Source: Picosynechococcus sp. PCC 7003 (GTDB lineage: Bacteria > Cyanobacteriota > Cyanobacteriia > Cyanobacteriales > MRBY01). From it: a DNA stretch of 64,000 nt. Positions 53,478 to 61,829 of this stretch are shown here, one piece after another. The DNA lies in contig NZ_CP016474.1 in the NCBI RefSeq assembly GCF_001693255.1, positions 550,661 through 614,660 on the forward strand, in the 5' to 3' direction. Position 1 is the stretch's first letter; every line of letters starts with the position of its first letter. The notes below the pieces were generated by a model. The model had not been told where the DNA came from and did not search any database. It was given only the letters and a program-made list of their open reading frames with translations. The position numbers were made by a program, and so were the translations under genes.

Positions 53478-55742
53478 TCACGGCGTTACCCCATCGTTGA
53501 CAGGCCGAATTTCCTCGTTGGTAAAGGGATCTGTGGAGCCGTTCCAATTGAAGCTATTGATCGTGATATTCACTGAACCAATTTCCAGGACGGGATTGTA
53601 GCGTAAGAGTACGCCGTGGGTGCGACGGCTATATTCAAGGAAATAATCGGTACTAATGGCTTCTTCACGATCAAGGTTGATCGCCGTCTGGAAACCCACC
53701 CGGAAGGGGCCATAGAGTTGTTGGGTCAGGCCAAATTCGAGGGTGCGCTGGTCAACGGCCCGGTCAAAAAGAAATGGAGACAATTCATCACTGAGGACGC
53801 TATTGGTGTAGCTGAGGTTAAAGCCTGTGTAGTCAAAACTGTTCCCGGCAAAGCGACCAAATTGGCCTTCGATGCCGATTTTCCCCCGGAGAGAATTTTG
53901 GCGATCGCCATTGCTATAAACCCCAGCTACCCCCTGTAACCCCGTCACCAGAGAAACGTAGGGAACAATGGGCCTCGGACTGTAGCGTAACCCTTCAAAG
54001 CGAGTCGGCGGCAGTGGTTCACCGTTCCAGAGGGGGAAACGATGGTCGAGGTTAAAGGAGCCTTGGTAACGAGTCAGGTTAACTTGATCTTGTCCCACGC
54101 CAGGTTCTAATAATTCTGGGCGGTCGGTATCGGCTTCGATATTTTGCACACTGGTTTGAAAATCTACTGCAAAGCCAGAATCTCCAAGGATATAGCGGGG
54201 CGATCGCAGGACAATCCCTAGGCTGCGTTGTACCCGCTGAAAGCCAAGGGAACCATTAAAAAGGCGATCGCGGTAGTTGAATTCCTGACTAAGGCGAAAG
54301 GGATTATCTAAATTGCCGAGCTGCTGTTCGAGGCGAAAATTTAACTCAAGTTTATCTTTGAAATTATCCAGCTTGAGATTTTCTAAGGAGCCCCGGGCCG
54401 CAAATGACACCCGTGGATTAAACCGATAGTCAAACTTACTGCTGACTGCAAATAGCCCAGGAGCCAAAATTTCCCCGGCATCATCATCTTCTGTTTCTGC
54501 GAGGATCGTATCCGGGAACCAAGCCTTCTGGAGGAGATATTGAGGCGTTACCGTCCAGCGGCCCTGGGCGCTGCGATAGAGGGAAAAACGTCGCTGGAGA
54601 AATAAGCCCCCCCGTTCTTCATCGTCGTAGCCAAAGGAAACCTGGCTAAAGATCCCTTCGGATTCGCCAAAGCGGAAGGTGCGCGGAAAGACGGGCAAAG
54701 AAACATTGTTATCAATGACGAGGCGGGTTTTGGTGGTGACGAGCTCGTCGTTAAATTCGTCTACTTTCTGATAGGTTGCCGTGTCTGCTACTAGCTGTAG
54801 TTCCGGTGGTGAAAAGGGATCATTGGTGATGCTGATATTTTTTGCTTCCCAGCGATCGCCCACAAATTCCACCGACTCGGCCTGAAAGCGCACCCGATTA
54901 ATCGTATTGTTTTGGGTATCAATGTTACGGGTGCCAATGTCTCGCCCACTCCCCAGGACAAAGCTAATCCCATCTTCACCCATGACCCCCGTTGCCGGTT
55001 GATTGAGTAACAGCCGTTCATTTAAAAGCACCGCCGGATTGCTACTGACGCCAAAGCGCGTCGGCCGCACGCCTAAATCTTGATTTAAGGTCGTTTGGGA
55101 AATTTCCCCTTCTGCCTGTTGGATTTGGCCACGATTTTGCACAAAGAAATAGGTAAATTGTTCGCCCCGTAAAATCTGTTGCCCGCGACGTAGGGCGACA
55201 TCTCCTTTGGCGATCGCCAATTTGCTATTGAGATTAATCTGGAGTTGGTCGGCACTGAGAACGGCTTCCTGGAACCGGACAATCACATTCCCCATGGCTG
55301 TCACCACTTGGGTTTGCTCATTATATTCTTGGCGATCGCTGATCACTTCGAGCACCGCTGGGGGAGTAGGGACTGCCTCGACATCCGTAGCCCCCTCGGT
55401 CGGAGCCGCTTCTAAGGAAAATTGTTGCTGCTGGCCGGTACGGTCTTGAATTTGAATTTCGCCATAGTTCATTTCCCCTTCCAGCACAATTTCCTGGGCC
55501 GCTACGCCCCCTGGTAATTGCGCCATTGGTGAGCCTTGGCCCGTCTGCATCAACGGCTCTGCCACCACAGGCATCACAGCACAATTCAATGTACAAAGGA
55601 CGGCGATCGCAGACATAACAGTACTCACCCGCAAAGGAAATGACACAAAATCTATCCTAATCCCTAATTTCAGCACCACACGTAATTTTGTTTTTTTCGG
55701 GCAATGATTTTGTCCGGTGCTAGGATTTGACGAAACCCACAA
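53478..55742 (-). CDS. Outer-membrane LptD/OstA-like protein (DUF3769 type)
   Basis: A 754-residue protein. After a signal region (about residues 40-62, ending VVAEP) comes an OstA/LptA-like N-terminal domain (QEIVLEGEMNYGEIQIQDR, VVTAMGNVIVRFQEAVLSADQL), then a long beta-rich barrel. Cyanobacterial members are candidates for delivering LPS or other lipids to the outer membrane. The first 40 residues may be overcalled: MSAIAVLC at residue 43 is a good alternative start. Convergent with surE. Confidence 0.8.
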   Translation of the reverse strand: MWVSSNPSTGQNHCPKKTKLRVVLKLGIRIDFVSFPLRVSTVMSAIAVLCTLNCAVMPVVAEPLMQTGQGSPMAQLPGGVAAQEIVLEGEMNYGEIQIQDRTGQQQQFSLEAAPTEGATDVEAVPTPPAVLEVISDRQEYNEQTQVVTAMGNVIVRFQEAVLSADQLQINLNSKLAIAKGDVALRRGQQILRGEQFTYFFVQNRGQIQQAEGEISQTTLNQDLGVRPTRFGVSSNPAVLLNERLLLNQPATGVMGEDGISFVLGSGRDIGTRNIDTQNNTINRVRFQAESVEFVGDRWEAKNISITNDPFSPPELQLVADTATYQKVDEFNDELVTTKTRLVIDNNVSLPVFPRTFRFGESEGIFSQVSFGYDDEERGGLFLQRRFSLYRSAQGRWTVTPQYLLQKAWFPDTILAETEDDDAGEILAPGLFAVSSKFDYRFNPRVSFAARGSLENLKLDNFKDKLELNFRLEQQLGNLDNPFRLSQEFNYRDRLFNGSLGFQRVQRSLGIVLRSPRYILGDSGFAVDFQTSVQNIEADTDRPELLEPGVGQDQVNLTRYQGSFNLDHRFPLWNGEPLPPTRFEGLRYSPRPIVPYVSLVTGLQGVAGVYSNGDRQNSLRGKIGIEGQFGRFAGNSFDYTGFNLSYTNSVLSDELSPFLFDRAVDQRTLEFGLTQQLYGPFRVGFQTAINLDREEAISTDYFLEYSRRTHGVLLRYNPVLEIGSVNITINSFNWNGSTDPFTNEEIRPVNDGVTP

Positions 55743-55893
55743 GTTAAATCTATATTAGATGATTGTGTCTTTATATCCTGCTCGGATCAGGTGACACAGT
55801 AAAAATGCGATCGCCAGCCTTGACTTTGTGAAAAGACAGACTTAAATGCGATTGCTACCTGTACGGCAACCCTATAGAAAAATATTATTTTTT

Positions 55894-56241
55894 ATGAGCT
55901 ACGCAATTATTGAAACCGGCGGCAAGCAGGTGCGTGTCGAGCCCGGTCGTTTCTACGATATCGAAAGACTGGATATCGAAGTCGATGGCAACCACACCAT
56001 TGATAAAGTGCTATTGATCAGCGATGACAATGGCGTCACTGTCGGTCAACCCTACATCGACGGTGCAACCGTTGAAGGGACGGTTGTGGATCAGCGCCGG
56101 GCCAAGAAAGTGCTGGTTTACAAAATGCTGCCCAAGAAGAAAACCCGTAAAAAGCGGGGTCACCGTCAATACTTCACCCGCTTCATGATCGATAGCATCA
56201 AAGTTGGTGGCACCGTTGTTGCGGCTAAAGCAGACGCCTAA
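55894..56241 (+). CDS. rplU: 50S ribosomal protein L21
   Basis: A 115-residue protein with MSYAIIETGGKQVRVEPGRF and KKKTRKKRGHRQYFTRFMID. The upstream ATG at 55846 would add 16 unrelated residues. Forms the usual rplU-rpmA operon, with 70 bp between them. Confidence 0.96.
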   Translation: MSYAIIETGGKQVRVEPGRFYDIERLDIEVDGNHTIDKVLLISDDNGVTVGQPYIDGATVEGTVVDQRRAKKVLVYKMLPKKKTRKKRGHRQYFTRFMIDSIKVGGTVVAAKADA

Positions 56242-56311
56242 TTCCCTCAACAGTCGGCAATAGTTCACTGTTACAATAAATCCCTAGATTTCTAGCAACT
56301 GGAGAATTCCC

Positions 56312-56578
56312 ATGGCACATAAGAAAGGTACTGGTAGTACGAGAAACGGCCGCGACTCTCGCGCCCAAAGACTCGGCGTAAAACGCTATGGTGGTGAAAC
56401 CGTAACCTCTGGCAGCATCCTCATTCGCCAACGGGGCACCAAAGTCCACCCCGGCAACAATGTTGGTCGTGGTAGCGATGATACCCTGTTTGCCCTTGTT
56501 GATGGCATCGTCAAGTTCGAACACTACAAGCGTGGCCGCCGTAAGGTCAGTGTTTACCCCGCAGATGCTTCTGCTTAA
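56312..56578 (+). CDS. rpmA: 50S ribosomal protein L27
   Basis: An 88-residue protein beginning [20 protein letters not shown], the conserved N-terminus that reaches the peptidyl transferase centre. A GGAG site precedes the ATG. A terminator follows 58 bp after the stop. Confidence 0.97.
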   Translation: MAHKKGTGSTRNGRDSRAQRLGVKRYGGETVTSGSILIRQRGTKVHPGNNVGRGSDDTLFALVDGIVKFEHYKRGRRKVSVYPADASA

Positions 56579-56635
56579 GTTTTTTAGCAAACGTTTCTGA
56601 AGAATTGGGGAACAAAACCCCACAGTTTATACTAG

Positions 56636-56666
56636 GAAAGCTCAAAATCTGGGCTTTCTTTTTTAT
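56636..56666 (+). terminator. Intrinsic terminator of rplU-rpmA
   Basis: Stem GAAAGC / GCTTTC with an inner GCTC/GGGC extension and six T. It lies between rpmA and hisIE. Confidence 0.75.
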
Positions 56667-56721
56667 TGGCATCGTTCTGCCCAAACAAGTTATTTATTTT
56701 TAGAGATTGGAGATCGTCAAA

Positions 56722-57357
56722 ATGAGTTTACGTGGTGCTATCCCACTGGATCAGGTGCGTTTTAATGAGCAGGGATTGGTGCCGGCGATCGCCCAGGATT
56801 ATCTTGATGGCACTGTGCTCATGTTGGCCTGGATGAACCAAGAATCCCTCACAAAAACCATGGAAACGGGAGAGGCTTGGTATTGGAGTCGTTCCCGCCA
56901 AGAACTTTGGCACAAAGGGGCCACCTCTGGACACATTCAAAAGGTGCAATCCCTCCGCTATGACTGTGACAGTGATGCGATCTTGATGTCCATTGAGCAG
57001 ATTGGTGATATTGCCTGCCACACAGGGGAACGGAGCTGTTTCCACCAGGTAGACAGCACGAAGTCCGCGCCCTCTGCTGACACCCTCTCAGAAGTGTTTA
57101 ATGTGATTCGCGATCGCCGGGACAATCCCCAACTCGGTTCCTATACCAACAGCCTCTTTGAAGCAGGGGATAATAAAATCCTCAAAAAAATTGGTGAAGA
57201 AGCTGCCGAAGTGGTGATGGCCTGTAAAGACGATGACAAAGACGACATCGCCGGGGAAGTGGCCGATCTGTTTTATCACTCCCTCGTGGCGATCGCCTAC
57301 CATGGCGTAGAACTGCGAGACGTCTATAAAAAGCTCCAAGATAGACGCCGGAAATAA
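56722..57357 (+). CDS. hisIE: Bifunctional phosphoribosyl-AMP cyclohydrolase / phosphoribosyl-ATP pyrophosphatase
   Basis: A 211-residue fusion for histidine-synthesis steps 2 and 3. HisI half (residues 1-115): [28 protein letters not shown] and CHTGERSCF (zinc residues). HisE half: [32 protein letters not shown] 56722 (MSLRGAI) is chosen; the ATG 15 bp upstream lacks support. rnpB follows at once. Confidence 0.94.
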   Translation: MSLRGAIPLDQVRFNEQGLVPAIAQDYLDGTVLMLAWMNQESLTKTMETGEAWYWSRSRQELWHKGATSGHIQKVQSLRYDCDSDAILMSIEQIGDIACHTGERSCFHQVDSTKSAPSADTLSEVFNVIRDRRDNPQLGSYTNSLFEAGDNKILKKIGEEAAEVVMACKDDDKDDIAGEVADLFYHSLVAIAYHGVELRDVYKKLQDRRRK

Positions 57358-57378
57358 AATACCGCTACACTAACCAGT

Positions 57379-57770
57379 AGGAGAGTTAGCGCGGCAGTTG
57401 CAGGGTTGACCTTGAGTTCAGCTCTGAGGAAAGTCCGGGCTCCCCAAAGACCAGACTTGCTGGGTAACGCCCAGTGCGCGTGAGCGTGAGGATAGTGCCA
57501 CAGAAACATACCGCCGAAGATTAGCATTAGGTTCGCCTAATCTATCTGGTAAGGGTGCAAAGGTGCGGTAAGAGCGCACCAGCAGTATCGTGAGGTGCTG
57601 GCTCGGTAAACCCCGGTTGGGAGCAAGGACGGTGGGATGATGGTTGGTCTTTTTCCGATCCCATAATTTGGAGTGCCGCTGGAGGTGACTGGTAACAGTC
57701 ATCCTAGATAGATAACTGCCCTTTTGCGCTGCAAGAGAACAGAACCCGGCTTATGTCTAACTCTCCTGGA
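57379..57770 (+). ncRNA. rnpB: RNase P RNA (type A)
   Basis: About 392 nt. P1 strand AGGAGAGTTAG near 57379 pairs with CTAACTCTCCT near 57757-57767. Conserved blocks are GAGGAAAGTCCGGGCTCC, CACAGAAACATACCGCC, GGTAAGGGTGCAAAGGTGCG and AGATAGATAACTGCCC with ACAGAACCCGGCTTA. The closing helix and the following T run (TTTTTTT at 57772-57778) act as terminator. Also explains the 430-bp gap between hisIE and rpaB. Confidence 0.96.
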
Positions 57771-57794
57771 CTTTTTTTAAAATCAACTAATAAA

Positions 57795-58571
57795 TTACGA
57801 CGCCGCTACAGAAGAAGACACATTCGAGGCGATCGCCACTGGCAGTTTTCGAAATAGATAGCCTGTACCCCGTTCCGTGATGATAAATTCTGGTTGGCGT
57901 GGATCCTGCTCAATCTTGGAGCGTAGACGTGATACATGGACATCCACCACCCGCAAATCACTGTGGCGACGCGGCACATAGCCCCAGATCGCTGTCAAAA
58001 TATCTGTGCGACTTAGGGGTTGCCCTGCTTGGTTAACGAGCAATTCCAGCAAATTAAACTCAATGTGGGTTAACCGCAGGGGCTTATTATTTTGGGTGAC
58101 CTTGCGGCGATTCGTATCAATCACCAAATTGGCCGTCCGTAAAATGCCTGCTTCCTCCGTTGGGGGCAGCGTTTTTTGGGTGCGTCGCAGAATGCACTGG
58201 ATGCGCACCTCCAATTCCTTGGGTGAAAATGGTTTGATCAAATAATCATCTGCCCCAAAGCGCAACCCTGTGATCCGATCGGCCACATCCCCAAGGGCCG
58301 TCAGCATAATGATCGGTGTGCTGGACTCGCGGCGAATTTCTTGGCAGACATAATACCCATCGCGCTTGGGCATCATCACATCCAGGATGACTAAATCGGG
58401 ATCTTCACGCCAGAAAATATCGAGGGCTTCATCACCATCGGCAGCAGTGATAATGTCGTAGCCAATCATGGATAAACGAGTTTGTAAGATACGACGTACG
58501 GCGATTTCGTCATCGACTACGAGGATGGTTGCCTTGTTGTCTACCACGATGGACGGGACTCCTTGTTGCAA
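57795..58571 (-). CDS. rpaB: OmpR-family response regulator RpaB (Ycf27)
   Basis: A 258-residue regulator. Receiver residues VDDE (acidic pair), Asp in LVILDVMMPKRDGYYVC and KPFSPKEL are all standard; winged-helix C-terminus ends with FIITERGTGYLF. LQTRLSMIGYDIITAADG and TALGDVADRITGL mark the cyanobacterial RpaB/Ycf27 type. RpaB controls photosystem and high-light genes including hli genes. The first residues may be overcalled (VVDNKATILVVDDE is a later GTG). Confidence 0.88.
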   Translation of the reverse strand: MQQGVPSIVVDNKATILVVDDEIAVRRILQTRLSMIGYDIITAADGDEALDIFWREDPDLVILDVMMPKRDGYYVCQEIRRESSTPIIMLTALGDVADRITGLRFGADDYLIKPFSPKELEVRIQCILRRTQKTLPPTEEAGILRTANLVIDTNRRKVTQNNKPLRLTHIEFNLLELLVNQAGQPLSRTDILTAIWGYVPRRHSDLRVVDVHVSRLRSKIEQDPRQPEFIITERGTGYLFRKLPVAIASNVSSSVAAS

Positions 58572-58705
58572 CGGTGGGATTTCTTAGAAATGATTCTTTA
58601 CATTTCGTTACAAGAAGTATAGCAAGATCCTTTTTGTCGTGCCAAGCCAAGATAGGGCAAAATACAAAGGCTCATTGCCATTGGTGACGAAAAAAAGGGG
58701 GCCAT

Positions 58706-59647
58706 TTGAATCAACAACGGACAGGATCAGCATTTAGCGGGTGGGGCTTTATTAATTTGCAAAAACCGCCTGGCTGGACTTCCCATGATTGTGTCGGGAA
58801 ACTGCGGCGACTCCTGGGTCTGAGAAAGATCGGTCATGGCGGTACCCTCGATCCAATGGCCACGGGGGTTTTGCCCGTTGCGGTGGGGAAGGCAACGCGT
58901 CTTTTGCAATATTTGCCGAAACAAAAAATGTATCAAGGGGTTGTCCGTTTTGGGGTCAAGACAACTACAGATGACTTAGAAGGGGAAGTAATCAGCCAGG
59001 AAGCCTGTGGAGCTTTAACTTTGGCGGAAATTCAGCGGGTTTTACCAGACTTTCTCGGCATGATTACCCAAATCCCCCCAGCTTTCAGTGCGATCCAGCG
59101 GGATGGGAAACGGTTGTACGAGTTGGCTCGCCAGGGGATAGCTGTAGATGTGCCTAGTCGCCAGGTAGAAATTTATGACTTGCAAATTAAGGCGTGGCAG
59201 CCGGGGGATTTTCCAGAACTGACCCTAGAAATTTGCTGTGGAGAAGGGACTTACATCCGGGCGATCGCCAGGGATCTCGGTGAACGGTTAGGCGTCGGGG
59301 CCACCTTAGCGGGTTTAACGCGGACTCGCAGTGGAGGGTTTGACCTAGAGGATAGTTTAAGTTTAGAAGAGGTTGCTGCCCAGCGGGAAGCGGGAACGTT
59401 TGCTTGTCTCGACCCAGATCAGGCGTTGGCCCATTTACCAGCCGTCATTTTAAACGAAGTCCAGGTAACCCAGTGGAGCTATGGACAAAAAATTAGTTGG
59501 GAAGTGGCGTTGGCCGATCCCCTAGGGGAACCGTTGGCGATTTATGATCAGGGCCATAACTGTCTCGGTGTGGGGGAGTTTCGCCCTAGTAAAGATAATC
59601 CGAGTGAACGAGTCTTGGCGGGGCGAGTGGTCTTAATCGGTCGTTAG
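58706..59647 (+). CDS. truB: tRNA pseudouridine-55 synthase TruB
   Basis: A 313-residue enzyme with the catalytic Asp in GHGGTLDPMATGVLPV, KPPGWTSHDCV near the start and YIRAIARDLGERLG. The start is TTG 58706; no ATG gives a sensible N-terminus. The C-terminal PUA-like segment is the cyanobacterial type. The stop is followed by a bidirectional terminator. Confidence 0.94.
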   Translation: MNQQRTGSAFSGWGFINLQKPPGWTSHDCVGKLRRLLGLRKIGHGGTLDPMATGVLPVAVGKATRLLQYLPKQKMYQGVVRFGVKTTTDDLEGEVISQEACGALTLAEIQRVLPDFLGMITQIPPAFSAIQRDGKRLYELARQGIAVDVPSRQVEIYDLQIKAWQPGDFPELTLEICCGEGTYIRAIARDLGERLGVGATLAGLTRTRSGGFDLEDSLSLEEVAAQREAGTFACLDPDQALAHLPAVILNEVQVTQWSYGQKISWEVALADPLGEPLAIYDQGHNCLGVGEFRPSKDNPSERVLAGRVVLIGR

Positions 59648-59678
59648 GCGATCGCCCGTGATTTCTTCCCCTAGAAAC

Positions 59679-59711
59679 AAAAAAACTTCCGGGTTATCCA
59701 GAAGTTTTTCG
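59679..59711. terminator. Bidirectional terminator of truB and tRNA-Pro
   Basis: Hairpin AACTTCCGG-GTTAT-CCAGAAGTT, with T on the plus strand (GTTTTT) and seven T on the minus strand. Serves truB on the plus strand and tRNA-Pro on the minus strand. Confidence 0.75.
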
Positions 59712-59738
59712 GGGGTGATGATGAAATTTTTTTGGTAT

Positions 59739-59812
59739 CGGAGCGGCGGGATTTGAACCCACGACCCCCACTACCCCAAAGTGGTGCGCTACCAAGCTGC
59801 GCTACGCCCCGT
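59739..59812 (-). tRNA. trnP-GGG: tRNA-Pro(GGG)
   Basis: 74 nt read on the minus strand. Acceptor CGGGGCG/CGCTCCG, D arm GCGC...GCGC, anticodon stem CCACT/AGTGG with loop TTGGGGT (anticodon GGG), T arm GTGGG-TTCAAAT-CCCGC, discriminator A, CCA not encoded. Confidence 0.95.
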
Positions 59813-59945
59813 TTTGTCAACAGTGTTACATTATAGAGGGCGTTTTAGGAAATGGCAAGGGCTTTTTTGAAAAAAAGGCGATCGCCTAAAGTTGCTATGA
59901 TCACAGTGACCCTCACCATCATCGCCGACTGGTCTTGTGCGTGCT

Positions 59946-61163
59946 ATGCAAAAAAACTGGCAAGTGGGATCACTGTTTGGGATTCCGTTATATCTAGATC
60001 GCTCTTGGTTTGTAATTTTAGTTCTCATTACGGCGGTGGATGCCAATGATGTCCTCGGGCAAGGATTGGTGCAATCCCCCCTCATGGCCGTTGGTCTGGG
60101 TTTTGCCATGGCGTTACTGTTGTTTGGCTCCGTCTTACTCCACGAATTGGGCCATAGCCTCGTGGCCAAGTCCCAGGGGATTAGCGTCAAATCGATCACC
60201 CTCTTTCTTTTTGGCGGAGTAGCCTCCATCGACCGTGAGTCCCAAACTCCTTTAGCAGCTTTTGCAGTGGCGATCGCCGGGCCATTGGTGAGTGTTACGT
60301 TATTTGGTTTGTTTTGGGTGCTGTGGCAATATGCTCCCCTCGGCGGTGCAGGTACTTTTTTGGTGCGGGATCTAGCTCGGTTAAATTTGGTCTTGGCGCT
60401 GTTTAACTTAATTCCGGGGCTGCCCCTGGATGGGGGGCAAATGTTCAAGGCAATCGTCTGGAAATGGACGGGCGATCGCCTCAAAGGAATTCGCTATGCC
60501 GCTGCCAGTGGAAAGTTATTAGGGACGGTGGCGATCGCCTTTGGATTATTGGCGGTGTTGTTGGTCGGTGAATTAGGAGGGTTATGGTTGGCGCTCATTG
60601 GCTGGTTTGTGTTGCGCAACGCCGATGCTTACGAACGCTTGAGCGATCTTCAAAATCTCCTTTTGACCTTGACCGCCGGGACCGCCATGAGCCGAGAATT
60701 TCGGGTGGTTAATGCCCATTTGTCTCTACGGGAGTTTGCTGAACAGTACCTTGTTTTATCACCCCATCCCACTTGCCCCACCTATGCCAGTTCCGAAGGC
60801 CGCTACCGGGGCTTGATCCAACCCAAGAGTCTCCATCGCCTTGAGCGTAGCCAATGGGATCAGCTAGAACTAATGGCGATCGCCGTGCCCCTAGACAAAA
60901 TTCCCTCGGTGACGGAACAGGACAACCTCGCCACGGTTATCTGTGCCCTCGAAACCCTGGAAGAACCCTTTATCACTGTGCTTTCTCCGGCGGGGGCTGT
61001 GGCGGGGATCATCGACCGCGCGCAAATCGTCCAGGCGATCGCCAAGGAATACAACATTAACCTGCCCGCCCAGGAACTCCAACGAATTCGCAGTGAGCGG
61101 GTCTATCCCAGTGGTTTTCCTTTAGTGGAAATCGCCCAACAACTACAACCCTTTGAAAGTTAA
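59946..61163 (+). CDS. Site-2 protease family (M50) zinc metalloprotease
   Basis: A 405-residue intramembrane protease. Zinc motif HELGH (LLHELGHSLVAKSQ) is followed by TLFLFGGVASID, and NLIPGLPLDGGQMFKA carries the second zinc ligand. Several hydrophobic segments precede a C-terminal CBS-like cytoplasmic part (AMAISREFRVVNAHLSL...; ILSPAGAVAGII). The family cleaves membrane-anchored regulators such as anti-sigma factors. ATG 59946 (MQKNWQVGSL) matches the family. Confidence 0.9.
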   Translation: MQKNWQVGSLFGIPLYLDRSWFVILVLITAVDANDVLGQGLVQSPLMAVGLGFAMALLLFGSVLLHELGHSLVAKSQGISVKSITLFLFGGVASIDRESQTPLAAFAVAIAGPLVSVTLFGLFWVLWQYAPLGGAGTFLVRDLARLNLVLALFNLIPGLPLDGGQMFKAIVWKWTGDRLKGIRYAAASGKLLGTVAIAFGLLAVLLVGELGGLWLALIGWFVLRNADAYERLSDLQNLLLTLTAGTAMSREFRVVNAHLSLREFAEQYLVLSPHPTCPTYASSEGRYRGLIQPKSLHRLERSQWDQLELMAIAVPLDKIPSVTEQDNLATVICALETLEEPFITVLSPAGAVAGIIDRAQIVQAIAKEYNINLPAQELQRIRSERVYPSGFPLVEIAQQLQPFES

Positions 61164-61234
61164 TGGCCATGAACCAAACGGCATGAACGGATTTTGTCTA
61201 GCATAGGGGATGTTGTCTCCAAGATTTTTCGAAT

Positions 61235-61720
61235 ATGCTGAGTCGTTTTTTGATCCTTTGCTTTGCTCTTTGTCTCTGGGCCATATCGCCACTACCGAGT
61301 TTTGCTGCTTCCCCTTTTGCGGGCCAACGACCAACGAATTTAGGGGTCGAAGCCGGACATCTCGCGCCTTGTCCCAGTACCCCCAATTGTGTGGTGAGCC
61401 AGAGCGGTGATGGGGAGCATCAAATTGCACCGATTATCTACGCAGGCGATCGCCAACAAGCCTACCAAGCTGTTGTTCAGGTTTTAGGAGTTGTCCCCCG
61501 CACAGAAATCATCACCCAAACCGAAAACTATCTCCGGGCCGAATCCAGCAGTCGTTTATTTGGCTTTGTGGATGATGTGGAATTCTACTTTCCAGAAACA
61601 GAACCCGTCATCCAAATGCGTTCAGCATCTCGCCTTGGGGAATCTGATCTCGGTGTTAACCGTCGTCGCCTTGAACAAATTCGCCTTGCCCTTCAGGATT
61701 TAGGTATTGCCCAAAGTTAA
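61235..61720 (+). CDS. DUF1499-family exported protein
   Basis: A 161-residue protein. A signal peptide (cleavage near PSFAAS, residue 25) is followed by the DUF1499 region: CPSTPNCVVSQSGD, a pair of cysteines, YLRAESSSRLFGFVDDVEFYF and a C-terminal RSASRLGESDLGVNRRRLEQIR. Conserved in cyanobacteria and plants; function unknown. Confidence 0.85.
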   Translation: MLSRFLILCFALCLWAISPLPSFAASPFAGQRPTNLGVEAGHLAPCPSTPNCVVSQSGDGEHQIAPIIYAGDRQQAYQAVVQVLGVVPRTEIITQTENYLRAESSSRLFGFVDDVEFYFPETEPVIQMRSASRLGESDLGVNRRRLEQIRLALQDLGIAQS

Positions 61721-61745
61721 CGACACTCTGCCTTACTTGATCCCT

Positions 61746-61777
61746 AAAAAAAGTGGGCCGCTAGCGTGACCCACTTC
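61746..61777 (-). terminator. Intrinsic terminator of glgP
   Basis: On the minus strand AAGTGGG...CCCACTT with seven T. Also likely serves the convergent DUF1499 gene, weakly. Confidence 0.7.
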
Positions 61778-61829
61778 TTACTAAACTATTTCAGTTGCTG
61801 CCATCCAACAGGCGATCGCCGCTCAAGAT